DNA of 64,000 nucleotides from Lepus europaeus (GCF_033115175.1 NC_084829.1:134202996-134266995), one strand, 5' to 3'; shown: positions 10,521 through 21,665, counted from the first letter of the stretch. Made by a program: numbers and translations. Notes: a model not told the origin generated them from the letters alone.

Positions 10521-11847
10521 TTTTTTTAACTTTTATTTAATAAATATAAATTTCCAAAGTATAGCTTTTGGATTACAGTGGCTTTTTCCCCCATAACCTC
10601 CCTCTCCCTTCCCATTCACATGAAGATTCATTTTCAATTATCTTTATATACAGGAGATCAATTTAGTATATACCAAGTAAAGAGTTCAACAGTTTGCACC
10701 CACACAGAAACACAAAGTGTAAAGTACTGTTTGAGGACTAGTTATAGCATTAATTCACATAGTACAACACATTAAGGACAGAGATCCTACATGAGGAGTA
10801 AGTGCACAGTGACTCCTGTTGATTTAACAATTGACACTCTTGTTTATGGCATCAGTAATCACCCGAGGCTCTTGTCATGAGTTGCCAAGGCTATGGAAGC
10901 CTTTTGAGTTCGCCAACTCCAATCTTATTTAAACAAGGTCATATTCGAAGTGGAACTTCTCTCCTCCCTTCAGAGAAAGGTACCTCCTTCCTTGATGGCC
11001 CATTCTTTCCGCTGGGATCTCACCCACAGAGATCTTTCATTTAGGTCATTTTTTTTTTTTGCCAGAGTGTCTTGGCTTTCCATGCCTGAAATACTCTTAT
11101 GGGCTTTTTAGCCAGTTCTGAATGCCTTCAGGGCTGATTCTTAGGCCAGAGTGCTGTTTAGGACATCTGCCATTCTATGAGTCTGCTGTGTATCCCGCTT
11201 CCCATGTTGGATCGTTCTCTCCCTTTTTAATTCTATCAGTTAGTATTAGCAGACACTAGTCTTGTTTATGTGATCCCTTTGACTCTTAATCCTATCATTA
11301 TGATCAATTATGAACTGAAACTGATCACTTGGACTAGTGAGATGGTATTGAATTAGAATCCCCTGGCACATTTCTAACTCCACCATTTGGGGCAAGTTCG
11401 ATTGAGCATGTCCCAAATTGTACATCTCCTCCCTCTCTTATTCCCACTCTTATATTTAACAGGGATCACTTTTCAGTTAACATTTAAACACCTAAGAATA
11501 ATTGTGTGTTAATTAAATAGTTCAACCAATAGTATTAACTAGAACAAAAAAAAAAATACTAAACGGGGTAAAGTATTATGTTGTTCATCAACAGTCAGGA
11601 CAAGGGCTGATCAAGTCATTGTTTCTCATAGTGTCCATTTCACTTCAACAGGTTTCCTTTTTGGTGCTTGGTTAGTTGTCACCGATCAGGGAGAACCTAT
11701 GATATTTGTCCCTTTGGGACTGGCTTAATTCACTCAGCAGGATGTGTTCGAGATTCCTCCATTTTGTTGCAAATGACTGGATTTCATTGTTTTTTACTGC
11801 TGTATAGTATTCTATAGAGTACATATCCCATAATTTCTTTATCCAGT
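10521..11847 (-). mobile_element. L1, antisense, nested: 3'UTR and ORF2 end
   Basis: Poly(T), the L1 3' end, a single-copy 3'UTR and the last part of ORF2, all antisense. A 13-bp target duplication (CACTGAGAGACTA at 10508-10520, CACCGAGAGACTA at 11848-11860, one mismatch) shows that it inserted into the older sense ORF2 segment. The 3'UTR resembles that of the 57496-61130 L1. Confidence 0.92.
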
Positions 11848-11928
11848 CACCGAGAGACTATTGAAACTCATAAAAGAGTTTGGTAAAATGGCAGGAAATA
11901 GAATCAACAAAGGAAAAAACTTTATGTT
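11848..11928 (+). mobile_element. L1 ORF2 segment, continuation of inverted part
   Basis: ORF2 resumes after the nested L1 (GAGAGACTATTGAAACTCAT, then TTTGGTAAAATGGCAGG, AATAGAATCAACAAAGG). This is the sequence that normally follows the ADD box by some 30 codons. The right boundary is approximate. Confidence 0.75.
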
Positions 11929-12159
11929 CCTTTATTGAAATGTGTATAATGGGAAGTACAGCAAACAAATATTTACTACCCTGCAGAAAACCTTGAAACT
12001 GTAATCCCACTTGTATGCAAATATGAGTAACACTGAGCTGGATGGTACATCTGACTGCTTCATCATTGTCATTAGGGACAAGGTGGAGTATTTTTAAACT
12101 TTTGCAGAGAAATCTGTCAAAATAATTAGCACATCCTGTCATTTTCCCCCTAAAATATC
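11929..12159. other. Unclassified sequence
   Basis: No repeat recognised. An antisense 94-codon open frame (11858-12142) runs from here into L1 sequence and has no recognisable motif. Confidence 0.4.
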
Positions 12160-12890
12160 AGAAACCCTTTGTCTCATGGTTTTGGAGATTAGAAATCTGA
12201 AATTAAGGTATTAGCAGGGCTATGCTCTCTCAAAGTTTTGTGTCCTTATCTCTTTAGGCTTCTGGTGATGGCCAACACCTCAGCATTCCTTGACTTGTTG
12301 CTTCACATTTTCTCCCAATTTCACATGGCCTTCTTCCTTCTGAGTCTGTGTTCAAATTTCCCTGGTCTTATATACACACCAACCCTTGCAACAGGCTCCG
12401 CCCTAATCCAGTCTGACCTCATTTTAATTCAATCACAACTACAAAAACTCCATTTTTTAAAAAGGTCACTTTCAAGGCCGGCACAACAGGCTAATCCTCT
12501 GCCTAGCGGCACCGGCACACCGGGTTCTAGTGCCGGTCGGGGCGCCGGATTCTATCCCGGTTGCCCCTCTTCCAGGCCAGCTCTCTGCTGTGGCCCGGGA
12601 GTGCAGTGGAGGATGGCCCAAGTGCTTGGGCCCTGCACCCCATGGGAGACCAGGAGAAGCACCTGGCTCCTGCCTTCAGATCAGTGTGGTGCATTGGCCG
12701 CAGAGCGCCAGCCGTGGTGGCCATTGGAGGGTGAACCAACGGCAAAAGGAAGACCTTTCTCTCTGTCTCTCTCTCACTGTCCACTCTGTCTGTCAAAAAA
12801 TAAAATAAAATAAAATAAAATAAAATAGTCATATTCATATGCCCTCCATGGATTTGGGCAAACACTGTTCAACCCAGTATGACAATCACA
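12160..12890 (-). mobile_element. MaLR (MLT1-type) LTR, antisense, split by a SINE
   Basis: Degraded reverse complement of a MaLR solo LTR: CTCATGGTTTTGGAGATTAG, GCAGGGCTATGCTCTCTC, GGCTTCTGGTGATGGCCAAC, TTCACATGGCCTTCTTCC, GTCATATTCATATGCCC, ending near GTTCAACCCAGTA. The CSINE at 12476-12826 interrupts it. It is an old non-coding LTR remnant; no internal viral genes are seen. Confidence 0.7.
12476..12826 (+). mobile_element. CSINE, young type, with (AAAAT)n tail
   Basis: It starts GGCCGGCACAACAGGCTAAT, lacking about 12 bp of the usual head, and includes CACCGGGTTCTAGTGCCGG. It ends CTGTCA followed by a pentanucleotide AAAAT-type tail at about 12797-12827. It sits inside an antisense MaLR LTR. 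Confidence 0.93.
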
Positions 12891-13154
12891 TTTGTAGATT
12901 ATAAGAACCCACTCTCACTGACAGAATGAATAGATAAAAATCCTTCAAGGCGTACCAACAAAATTGATCTCATTAATATATATAGAATGTTTGAATTGAT
13001 AATAGCAGCATGCACAATATTTTTAAGTATACCTAAAACATTTACCAAAAATGTCCATAAAAATTACAAGCAATTCCAAAGGATTTAAAAGATACACAGT
13101 ATGTTTTCTGATACTGATAGAATAAAAATAGAGAATAATATCAAAAAGAAGGAT
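12891..13154. other. Unclassified intergenic DNA
   Basis: AT-rich, no recognisable feature. Confidence 0.45.
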
Positions 13155-13347
13155 AATCAGTCTTCCATTCCTAGGGGTTTCACAGACATGGGCTCAACCA
13201 ACTGCTTTCAGGAAAAAAAAATGCATCTGTACCAAACATATATAGGCTTTTTTTCCTGAGAAATATGGTATAACAAGTATTTATATAGTACTCACATTGT
13301 GTTAAGTATTATAAGTAACCTAGCAATGATTTGAAGTGTTTATGGGG
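13155..13347. mobile_element. Tigger-like DNA transposon, left part
   Basis: TCTTCCATTCCTAGGGGTTT, then GGCTCAACCAACTGC, GTGTTAAGTATTATAAGTAA and CTAGCAATGATTTGAAG follow the layout of pogo/Tigger-type non-autonomous elements. The MOCS2 retrocopy begins immediately after TTTATGGG. A matching continuation (GGGCATAAGTTATATGCAAA) appears at about 14877, so the retrocopy seems to have landed in this element. Confidence 0.5.
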
Positions 13348-13406
13348 GTACAGGGTCTGCCCATCGGTCTCTGCGCCTGTAAATCAGTCCCGGGGTCCTC
13401 AGAGCG

Positions 13407-13670
13407 ATGGTGCAGTGGTGCCAGGCTGTATTTTGCAAAGAATGTGAAATAGCAGGAGTTTGTTCAGAGACCATTTCTGTGCCCCAAGAAATAAAAGCAT
13501 CACAGCTGTGGAAAGAGATAGAAACTCAACATCCTGGATTGGCTGATGTTAGTAATCAGGTGATATTTGCTGTTCATCAAGAATATGCCGAGCTTGGAGA
13601 TCAGCTCCTCCGGCTTCAGCCAGGAGACAAAATTGCTATTATCACCCCCACCCCCATTGGTGGAGGCTAG
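13407..13670 (+). pseudogene. MOCS2: MOCS2A frame of the retrocopy, open, 87 codons
   Basis: The translation matches molybdopterin synthase sulfur-carrier subunit over its whole length. Recognisable parts are SETISVPQEIKA, LWKEIET, HPGLADV, YAELGDQLL and LQPGDKIA. The ubiquitin-like carrier ends in Gly-Gly, whose C-terminus is thiocarboxylated in the working protein; this frame still ends in Gly-Gly-Gly. The N-terminal segment is about three residues shorter than I recall for mammalian MOCS2A, as if two small deletions cancelled each other's frameshift, and residues 80-84 also look altered. The ATG sits in GAGCGATGG. The frame is open, but no promoter is visible, so I treat it as part of a retropseudogene. 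Expression cannot be excluded. Confidence 0.85.
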
Positions 13671-14158
13671 TGCATTTAAGCCATGTAGGAAAGATATGGG
13701 TGATGTTGAAGAGAAAGCTAAAGATATAATAAAATTCACTGCTGAAAACTTTCAGTGGATGAGGTCTCGCAGCTAGTGATTTCTCCACTCTGCATTGCAG
13801 TGTCCCTATTCGTAGGGACTATAAGAAATAACTTTGAAGGGAAGAAAGTCATTAACTTAGAATATGAGGCTTATCTACCAATGGCAGAAAACGAGGTCAG
13901 AAAAATCTGTAGTGACATCAGGCAGAAATGGCCAGTCACACATACAGCAGTGTTCCATAGACTTGGCTTAGTTCCAGTGTCAGAAGCAAGCATAACCATT
14001 GCTGTGTCCTCAGCCCACAGGGCTGCATCCCTTGAAGCTGTGAGCTATGCCATTGATAATTAAAAGCCAAGGTGCCCATATGGAAAAAGGAAATGTATGA
14101 AGAGTCATCCTCAACTTGGAAGAGAAACAAAGAATGGTTTTGGGCAAACAATGATTAA
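13585..14158 (+). pseudogene. MOCS2: MOCS2B frame of the retrocopy, two frameshifts
   Basis: The large catalytic subunit frame starts inside MOCS2A (ATGCCGAGCTTGGAGATC) and is recognisable by SLEISSSGFS, DEVSQLVISPLC, NNFEGKK, YEAYLPMAENEVRKIC and FHRLGLVPVSEAS. It is broken twice by apparent one-base losses. The first is in an A-run at about 13744-13748, which leads to a stop at 13774-13776. The second is near 14058, giving a stop at 14061-14063. The lysine-rich C-terminal part (KAKVPIWKKE), which carries catalytic lysines in this family, survives only in the third frame segment, to a stop at 14156-14158. The product cannot be made intact, so this is a clear pseudogene. Confidence 0.92.
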
Positions 14159-14870
14159 TCAGTTATATTTTTTAGAGCTCTCATACTTGGTAAAGTTTCA
14201 CCATTGATTTCTCTGTGATTTTGCTCCTCCAGAGATTGATAGCTCACCGAAGCACAGTGTTTTATAACTGTGGGGCAAAAGAGAGTAAAAGCTAAATAAG
14301 TGTGTATTTAGGATGAAGGGTTACCTGGGAGCTAGAGCCAAAGTAAGGACTTTAGGGAAAACAAGCAATAGTTTAAATGAGAGGGAAAGCATCCGTGGTA
14401 GATGTCTTTGCGTGACTAAGACCAGTTGTGACTCAGCTTACACTGAGGTCTGGCACCTGCTCACCAACCTCGTCTCAGACATGGCCTCCCCTTCAGCCTC
14501 CTGTCCTGATATATATTTTTAGAACTTAATATATTTTTAAAATAAACTAATTAAGCCCATAATTTTAAAAGTTTACAAATTTTCCCATTTTTAAAAATTT
14601 AGTGATAATACTTAAACTATTTCATATTTAGAGATTTCTAGTAATTTAGAATCTATAATCTTGACCATAATACTTGTTGCATTTTATGGTTACTAATATT
14701 GTATCAATGTACAAATCAGCATAAAATTGTTGTAAAACTTCCATCAACATGTTTTATGTTAAAATATTAGTTGATGTCTAAAATTTGACTTCCAGAAATT
14801 GTTTTAAGGAGAGTAATATAAGGAATATTATATGATCATTTATTAAAGCATTTTCAGATATTTTAAAAAA

Positions 14871-14920
14871 TATGGGCATGGGCATAAGTTATATGCAAAC
14901 ATTCAAACTTTATTTTTAGC
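14871..14920. mobile_element. Tigger-like fragment, continuation
   Basis: TATGGGCATGGGCATAAGTT then ATATGCAAACATTC follows on from the left part at 13155-13347 in family order. A further candidate end fragment (CTCTGTAGATACCAAGGAAT) is at about 19010-19035, beyond the L1M. Confidence 0.4.
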
Positions 14921-15242
14921 ATAAAGAAAATTGCACATATTTATGGGATGCTATGTGATGTCTCAGTACATTATATGCAATATTCAATTCAGGGTAAATG
15001 TAGCCCTCTCTTTAAGTATTTATCTTCTATTTTTGGAGAAAACATTCAAAATCCTCTCTTCTAGCATATTTTTGTTATCTATAGTAGCCCTTCTGTAATA
15101 TATCAACAGAACTTTCTCCTGCCTTACTATAACTTAGTACCTATTGATCAACCTTTTCCCATCTTTCCCTGTCACATGTGCTCCTAAACCTCTGGGAACC
15201 ACCATTCTACTCTCAACTTCTGTGAGATCAAATTATTTTAGA

Positions 15243-15512
15243 CTTCATATGGGAATGAGATGCAAAGAGAGAGTTCCCATCCCCTGGTTTATTCTCCAAA
15301 TGCCTGCAATAGCTAGGTGGCAAGTCAGATCTTCCTACGTGGGTGGCAGGAATCCAATCACTTGAGCCCTAATTGTTGTCTCCCTCATCCGCATTAGCAG
15401 AAAGCTGGAGGACTCAGGGAAAGGATCCAGGAATCCAACCCACACACTTAATATGGGATGCAGGCAACCTGCTGACACCTTAGCCACTAGGCAGAAAACC
15501 TGCCACACTTCC
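15243..15512 (-). mobile_element. Older C-type SINE, antisense, in L1M
   Basis: TTCCCATCCCCTGGTTTATT, CTCCAAATGCCTGCAATAGC, CTACGTGGGTGGCAGGAATC and GCCACTAGGCAGAAAACC are the reverse of an old C-type SINE. The 3' A-tail side is short. Confidence 0.75.
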
Positions 15513-16229
15513 ATGGTTTTTATAACAGCCATACCAACTAGAGTGAGATGATATCTCTTTGTGGTTTCTAGTTGCATTTCTCCAATGTTTAGTGATGTCT
15601 AACATTTCTTCATGTGCCTGTTGGCCATTTGTATGTCTTCCTCTGAAAAATGTCTATTCAGACCTATTGCCATTTTAATTATTTCTGAATATTTTCTCCC
15701 ATTCTGTAGGCTATCTCTTCAATCTGTTGAGTATTTCCTTTGCTGGACAGAGGCATTAAGTTTGATGAAATCCTATGTCTATGTTTGCTTTTGTTTCCTG
15801 AGCTTTTGGATGTTAGCCACAAGTTCTTTGTCTATTGCAATCCTCCAAATTGTTTTCTCTAGGTTTTCCTCTTCTAATAGTTTCATAGTTTCAGGTCTTA
15901 GATTTAGGTCTGTAATCCTCTCTGAGTTGATTTTTTTCTGTATATAATAAAAGATAGGTGTGTAGTTTCATTATTCTATATGCAGATATTCAATTTTTCC
16001 AGTGCTATTTATTGTAATTATCGGCCTTTATCTAATGCATGCTCTTAGCACTTTTGTTGAAGATCAGTTAGCTATGGATACATTGGTTTATTTCTAGGCT
16101 CCCTATTCAGTGAATTTTCTACCTTCTGATTTTTTTTTAATTTTAGCAAACTCTTAGTTTAAAGAACTCCCTCTAGCATATCTTGCAGGATAGTTATGGT
16201 GGTGAAAATTGTCTCATTTTTCTGGGGGG

Positions 16230-16555
16230 AGGCCGGCTCTGTGGCATAGCAGGTAAAGCCACTGCCTGCAGTGCCAACATCCCAAATGGGCATCAGTTCA
16301 AGTCCTGGCTGCTCCACTTCCAATCCAGCTCTCTGCTATGGTCTGTAAGAGCTGTAAAAGATGGCCTGAGTCCTTGGGCCCCTGCACCCACTTGGGAGAC
16401 CCAAAAGAAGCTCCTGGCCTATCTTCAGATTGGCACAACTCTGGCCGTTGCGGCCAATTGGGGAGTAAACCAGCAAATGGAAGACCTCTCTCTCTCTCTC
16501 TCTGCCTCTCCTTCTCTCTGTGTAACTCTTTCAAATACATAAATAAATCTTTTTA
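16230..16555 (+). mobile_element. CSINE in L1M
   Basis: GGCCGGCTCTGTGGCATAGC to TTTCAAATACATAAATAAAT. Flanks AAAATTGTCTCATTTTT (from 16205) and AAAATTATCTCAGTTTTT (from about 16555) form a diverged target duplication. Confidence 0.9.
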
Positions 16556-17083
16556 AAAATTATCTCAGTTTTTGTTTGTCTGGTAATATCTTTATTGCTC
16601 TTGCATATTTGTAAAGAATAGTTTTGTTAAGGCATGGTATTCTTGGTTGGCACTTTTTTTTCATCAGTACTGTGAAAAAAAAAAAAAAAACATTCCACTT
16701 TCTCCTAGTCTTAAGATTTCTGCAGCTGGCAAACTGGGATAACTTTATGAGAGCTTGATTAGACTATATCTGGGCATAGACTTGGTTGGTTTGACTCTGG
16801 TAACTTCTGAACTTTCTCTATCTGGATAGTTGCATCTTTCTCTAGTTTGGGGAAGTTTTTTATGTTTTTGAATATGCTTTCTACTCTTTGACCTTCTCAA
16901 GTCTCCCCTTGAACCCAAATAGCTCAGATATTAGCTTTTTTAATGTTGTCCAGAAGTCCCCACAAGCTCTCTTTATTCATTTTCCTTCTTTTTCATCTCT
17001 ATGTATCTGTAGACCTTGTTCAAGCTCATTCATTCTTGTTTTATCTACTTGGCTGTGGATGACTTCTATTGTGTTGTGTTTTT

Positions 17084-17386
17084 TTTAAGATTTACTTATT
17101 TATTTGAAAGGCAGAGATAGAGAGAGAACCTTCCATCTGCTGGTTCACTCCCCAAATGGCCCCAATGGCCAGAGCTGAGCCAATCCAAAGCCAGGAGCCA
17201 GGAGCTTCTTCTGGGTCTCCCACATGGGTGCAGGGGCCCAAAGACTTGGGCCATCGTCCACTGCTTTCCCAGGCCATAGCAGAGAGTTGGATCAAAAGTG
17301 AAGCAGCTGGGACTGGAACTGGCATCCTTATAGAATGCCAGCACCGAAGGCGGCAGCTTTACCCACTACACCACAGCACCAGCCCC
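17084..17386 (-). mobile_element. CSINE, antisense, in L1M
   Basis: TTTAAGATTTACTTATTTAT to CACTACACCACAGCACCAGC. Flanks share CTTCTATTGTGTTGTG (left) and CTTCTGCTGTGTTTTT (right). Confidence 0.9.
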
Positions 17387-18339
17387 CTTCTGCTGTGTTT
17401 TTAACTTTGCTTAATGTGCTTTTCACCTTAAGGATCTTTGTAAATTATTTCCACCTGTGTTAAATTTGTTTGTTAATGAATCATTTCTTTGTTTTTCTTT
17501 GAATCTTGCTGAGTTTTCTTAAAACTGCTGTGTTAAATTCTGCATCAAAAAAATACATATATCAGTTTCTATCTGATCAGTTTCTGACATCTTATTTTGT
17601 TCATTAAGTGAAGTCATGGGTTCCCTGGTAGTTCTTAATGTTTAATGCACATAGTCTGTGCATTAAACGATTAGGAATTTTTGCCAGTCCTTATCATCTT
17701 TCTTTGTGCCTACCTTCCAGAAAGTCTAAACAGTCTGCTTATTTTCTCTGAGCCTGTGGACACTTCTGCTATTTCATCTCCAGATGGCTCAGTAAGTTGG
17801 GTCCACAACAAATTTGCTATTAGCGTGTTGTCATTATTTCAGCACAAGAGGGAACCTCTGTCTCAAGTCTGCCCTAAATTTAAGGCTATTGTATTGTTCA
17901 GAATGCACTGCTGGTCCTGTCTGCAAACACTGGCCTGGGGCAAGAGGCATTTAGGCCTTATTTGGTGCTGGGTCTCACCATGGCTTCACCAGCACTGAGG
18001 TCCAAGGCAAAGTCTTGTACTGGCTTTCCCATGCTACTCCCCAAGTGTGACTGCAGTTTTGCTCCAGTGTCTGTTGAAAGTTGGGGAAGAGTTGATAGGG
18101 GTAGGCCCTTGGCTCTTTGGCCATAGAGAGTCCAAAGGCTCTGTCTACAGGTATTTGTCTGGAGGCAGAGGCTGCAGGGCCTTCTCTAACACTGAGTTTT
18201 ACAACAGTGGACCTAGTAATGGGCTTCAAGTCTAATATCTGTTCTTAATTCTTTCTCCATCCTCCTAACAGGAGGCATGGAAAATCACTGGTTGTAGCTG
18301 GGAAGGGATTACACAGCCAGTCACTGCTTTCTGCCTTCT

Positions 18340-18670
18340 CCAATTTTTTTTTATAATTTTTTTTAAGGAATACAACCTTATGCATTAATTTATACAGATT
18401 TGGGATCATGATGATTCTTCCCCCCCACCTCCCTTCCACCCATACCTTTCTTCCTCTTCTCTCTGCCCATTCTTATTTTTCACAGAGATCAAATTCTCAG
18501 TTAATTTTATACTCATAAAATTGACTCTACACTAAATAGAGAGTTCACTGATTTTTATGAAGAAAAAAAACAAAACCAATCAAACAAACAAAATCATTGT
18601 TACTTGACAGTCAATGCAAGGGTTGTTCAAAATCATAGCATCTCAAAGCATCAGTTTTGCTGTGGTAACT
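18340..18670 (-). mobile_element. L1 3'UTR fragment, antisense, nested in L1M
   Basis: Poly(T), then ACCTTATGCATTAATTTATA, CTTCCCCCCCACCTCCCTTC, CACAGAGATCAAATTCTC and GACTCTACACTAAATAGAG. This resembles the older lagomorph L1 3'UTR at 8630-8900. Boundaries are approximate. Confidence 0.7.
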
Positions 18671-18857
18671 AATAGAGTATCTCCAGTGCCTTTTAATGTT
18701 ATTACTATGTTAAACCAGGCACTATTCTCTTTCTTGGTTTCCTTAGCCCTTGTTAAGGTGTTTTGACGTGTGGATAGCTGTTCAAATTGGCGTCTTTATG
18801 AAGAGGTAGTCATTGGTGTGTCTTACTAGGCCCCCATCTTGCTCATCTCCCTACACC

Positions 18858-18980
18858 ATTTTTTTAAAGATTTTATGTATTTGAAAGACAGAGATAAAGG
18901 GAGAGATACAGAGAGGTAGCGAGAGAGAGAGGGGAGAGAGAGAGAGAGAGAGAGAGAGATCTTCCACCACTGGTTCACCT
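18858..18980 (-). mobile_element. CSINE 3' part, antisense, truncated
   Basis: TTTAAAGATTTTATGTATTT, an AG-rich tract and CTTCCACCACTGGTTCACC. It is truncated where TGCAATCCACAATGTG begins. Confidence 0.88.
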
Positions 18981-21665
18981 TGCAATCCACAATGTGTTAC
19001 GCAACTAATCCTCTGTAGATACCAAGGAATGACTATATATTAAAACCTAAAATACCTAGAAATACTGAACATACTCTAACACATTTCTAACTAATTTGTA
19101 AGTATACAGTGAAGTTCCAAATGTCTTTACTGTTCAAAGAAGGGATCAGCAGGAAACATTGAAATATTATGAATTGAATGCTACTGAAACCATAAAGTAT
19201 TAATATTTGGGTTATTTTTCTAGACTTCCCTAGAAAATTAACACCTCATGAACATTTGAAGCAAAACACTGATAAAGTGATGATATCATCCAACTGCCAT
19301 AGATAAGCTAACTTTAGGTTATCTTTAGGTTTTTAAGTATATATCTACTTCTTTGAAATACTGATTCCGAAAATCAATATGTTCACCTATGAACAATGGA
19401 ATTAAACAGCCCTCAGATAAAAGCAACCAAGATTTCTGAGCTTTCAACTACTTGGGGAGATTTTAAAGGAAATTTGTAATAAAGTATTTGTATATCACAC
19501 AGCATTTGTAGGTACGAAAGTTTGTATATTTTTAATTAAATTACCTGGATACCCTATAGCATATGTGGGTATATGCATACCTATCTATGTGCATATATCT
19601 ATACATTTATAACTTGTCACAGAGTTTCCTCATCTGTGAACTACAAACCTCTACTAGAGGCATGATGAACCTTACTACATATTCAGATTTTTTAACGACA
19701 TGTGCATTTCTCTAGAGAGAGATCTACAGCTTTCATTAGATTCTCAGAGGACTCCAGGAACCCAAAACTCTCAAATGAATTTTAGAGATAATACTGTACT
19801 TCAATGCTATTTTTTACTCCCTATATTTTTCTGTCTCTAGGGACCCATTAGGGTCTGGGTCTTTTACTGATGCTTTGGATATCCAAGCAGTGAACATTGC
19901 AAAACATTGGGAATAATCCTTTTAATGCAAAGAATGAGCAGATGTGATAACATAACCCAGCTCTGTTTGAGACCGTTGACTTGTTTAAAATTAAGTAGCA
20001 TTACATCTCTCTACAGAAATGGCATAGAGTAAGCATGGAAACAGCTTTTATGCTGTTTCTGAAGCCAAAAAAATAAAAACGCAACTCTGCACATTTTTTA
20101 TTTGAAAGCATTCACAAATGACACGCAAGGCATAAACGTTGGCCAAAAGCCATAACTAAGTATTGTGTTAAGAAATGCATATTTTAAGCCAAAAACTATT
20201 ATTTAGGAATCATTTCTTCATTTACTAATTATTAAAGTAGGATCAAAACCAGGGAAAACATGTTTAAGGCTGTCTACCTTAAGTATTCTCCTTAGGCACT
20301 GGCTTGTCCATAACATAAAAATCCAAATGAAATTGATCAACAGTCTATGTGAACAGTCTTGTAGAACTGAAGAGGAATCCACTATTTAGATTAACAAGAA
20401 AATAGTGCTAGCGACAGCTTGGTGAGTTGATGAGAACTAAAGTTAATGAAACAAATCTGTACTAGGCAAAGTGATTCTACGCATATGTTCTGAGTGCTTC
20501 TGCTTAGATTAATGTTTTCCTGCAAATAAAACTGGTTTAGGTCAAATAATGCAGTTATAAAGATAAATCAACAACAGTAAGCAAGGTATTTGGTCCCACA
20601 GAGCCAAGATATGAGAGTTATTCTAGAAAAATATTAACAGACCAAAAATACTTTGGAATCTCAACCAGAGCAATATAAAAGTTTTAGCCTGTGTGACAAT
20701 GGAGAGCAGAACTCCCAAACAAATTTAAAGTTGTGATGTCTTCAAGATGTGTCTGTGTTATATAGCATGGGAAAACAAGTAACCTATGTGGCATCCCATT
20801 TAAGTTATGCATGTCTTTCTTTTGTCTCTGAGTAAAATGTTCTCAATTGCATACCCATCTTGAAATTTAGTTACATCTTGGAAAAGATCTCATGATTTGT
20901 ACCTGCATAGGTATCTCTAACAAATCTTTACAGCATGCTTTCAGAAGGTGATGATCTGAAAAGTACATCACAACTAAAATGTTCTCCACACTCAAGGCAA
21001 GGTTTAGCAATGCATTCTTCATTCTATGGCAATCAACAGGCTTTGCTTCAGGGTTCCATCAGAGGTGTAGTTAATGGGTTAATTGAACAAATGAATATAT
21101 AAGTGGGATATGTATGAGTCCAAGGAAAAAGACACTTAGAAGTCACCATCCCCTTCTCTAACTGTCAAAACTTGATGTCAGGAAAGCCCAATGGACCAGG
21201 GCCCTCATCTCTGCTGCTTCTGTATCCTGACTAGCTTTGTGGCAAAGAACTGGCAAGGCCACGTTCTTTAGCCATGTTCCTAGCTTAGTCTGACACTAAG
21301 GACCCCAAGCTGCGGTTTAGGACCATTTGTTTTATATGTTTTTCATTCCCTAGTGGTGATTCTCAAATGACAGAGAAGTTCAAGGAGGAAAACTGAAGCT
21401 TTTTGAGAAGTGGTGTTCAGCAGCCTAGTCACCTAGCACCAGAGAATCACTGTCTCACAGTTGCTCTGTCTTGGATCAGGACACAGCAGTTGCAAACTCA
21501 AAGGTCTGAAGGAGTCAGGTGGTTCATGTGAGCTCAGTGGTGAATTGACCTGTAACCTTGTGGAAAAAACGCTAAGTATGGCTTTTCAAGATTTTTCACA
21601 ATATAAATTAGATATGTGACTTTGACTGTTAAGGGTAGCTGCTAATTCCAAATTTCTTTTTCTAT
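18981..21665. other. Repeat-poor intergenic stretch, 2.7 kb
   Basis: Apart from a possible Tigger end at 19010-19040, I see no repeat, open frame of interest or RNA gene here. It is the first of several SINE/L1-free blocks in an otherwise crowded window. I cannot judge conservation from the sequence alone. Confidence 0.5.

Larger units (their letters stand above)
13348..14870 (+). pseudogene. MOCS2: MOCS2 processed retrocopy (bicistronic mRNA)
   Basis: An intronless copy of the MOCS2 transcript, whose two overlapping frames encode the small (MOCS2A) and large (MOCS2B) subunits of molybdopterin synthase. In functional copies the enzyme transfers sulfur to precursor Z (cPMP) in molybdenum-cofactor synthesis. 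Both frames are present in order and overlapping, with a likely 5'UTR from about 13348 and a likely 3'UTR ending near an ATTAAA (about 14841) and the A-run at 14864-14870. Retrocopy status is seen from the absence of introns across both frames and the two frameshifts in MOCS2B. The short repeat TATGGG at 13341 and 14871 may be a target duplication. The 3' limit is inferred; I could not compare the UTR with the parent gene. Confidence 0.9.
14921..18850 (-). mobile_element. Old L1M, antisense, long, with nested insertions
   Basis: Read left to right it gives, in antisense, the 3'UTR (CTCTGGGAACCACCATTCTA and neighbours), ORF2 (GTGAGATGATATCTCTTTGT, then CATGTGCCTGTTGGCCATTT, up to about 16100), and further L1M sequence (GGTATTCTTGGTTGGCACTT, AGTCCCCACAAGCTC). 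It ends in a 5'-end-like CCCCCATCTTGCTCATCTCC at about 18830. It carries SINEs at 15243, 16230 and 17084 and an L1 piece at 18340. It is highly diverged, with no coding capacity. Internal deletions are likely. Confidence 0.75.

Noticed and set aside
13407..13670. Functional MOCS2 gene
   Set aside because: The real gene has introns and an intact MOCS2B frame; here there are no introns and two frameshifts. I keep only the retrocopy call.
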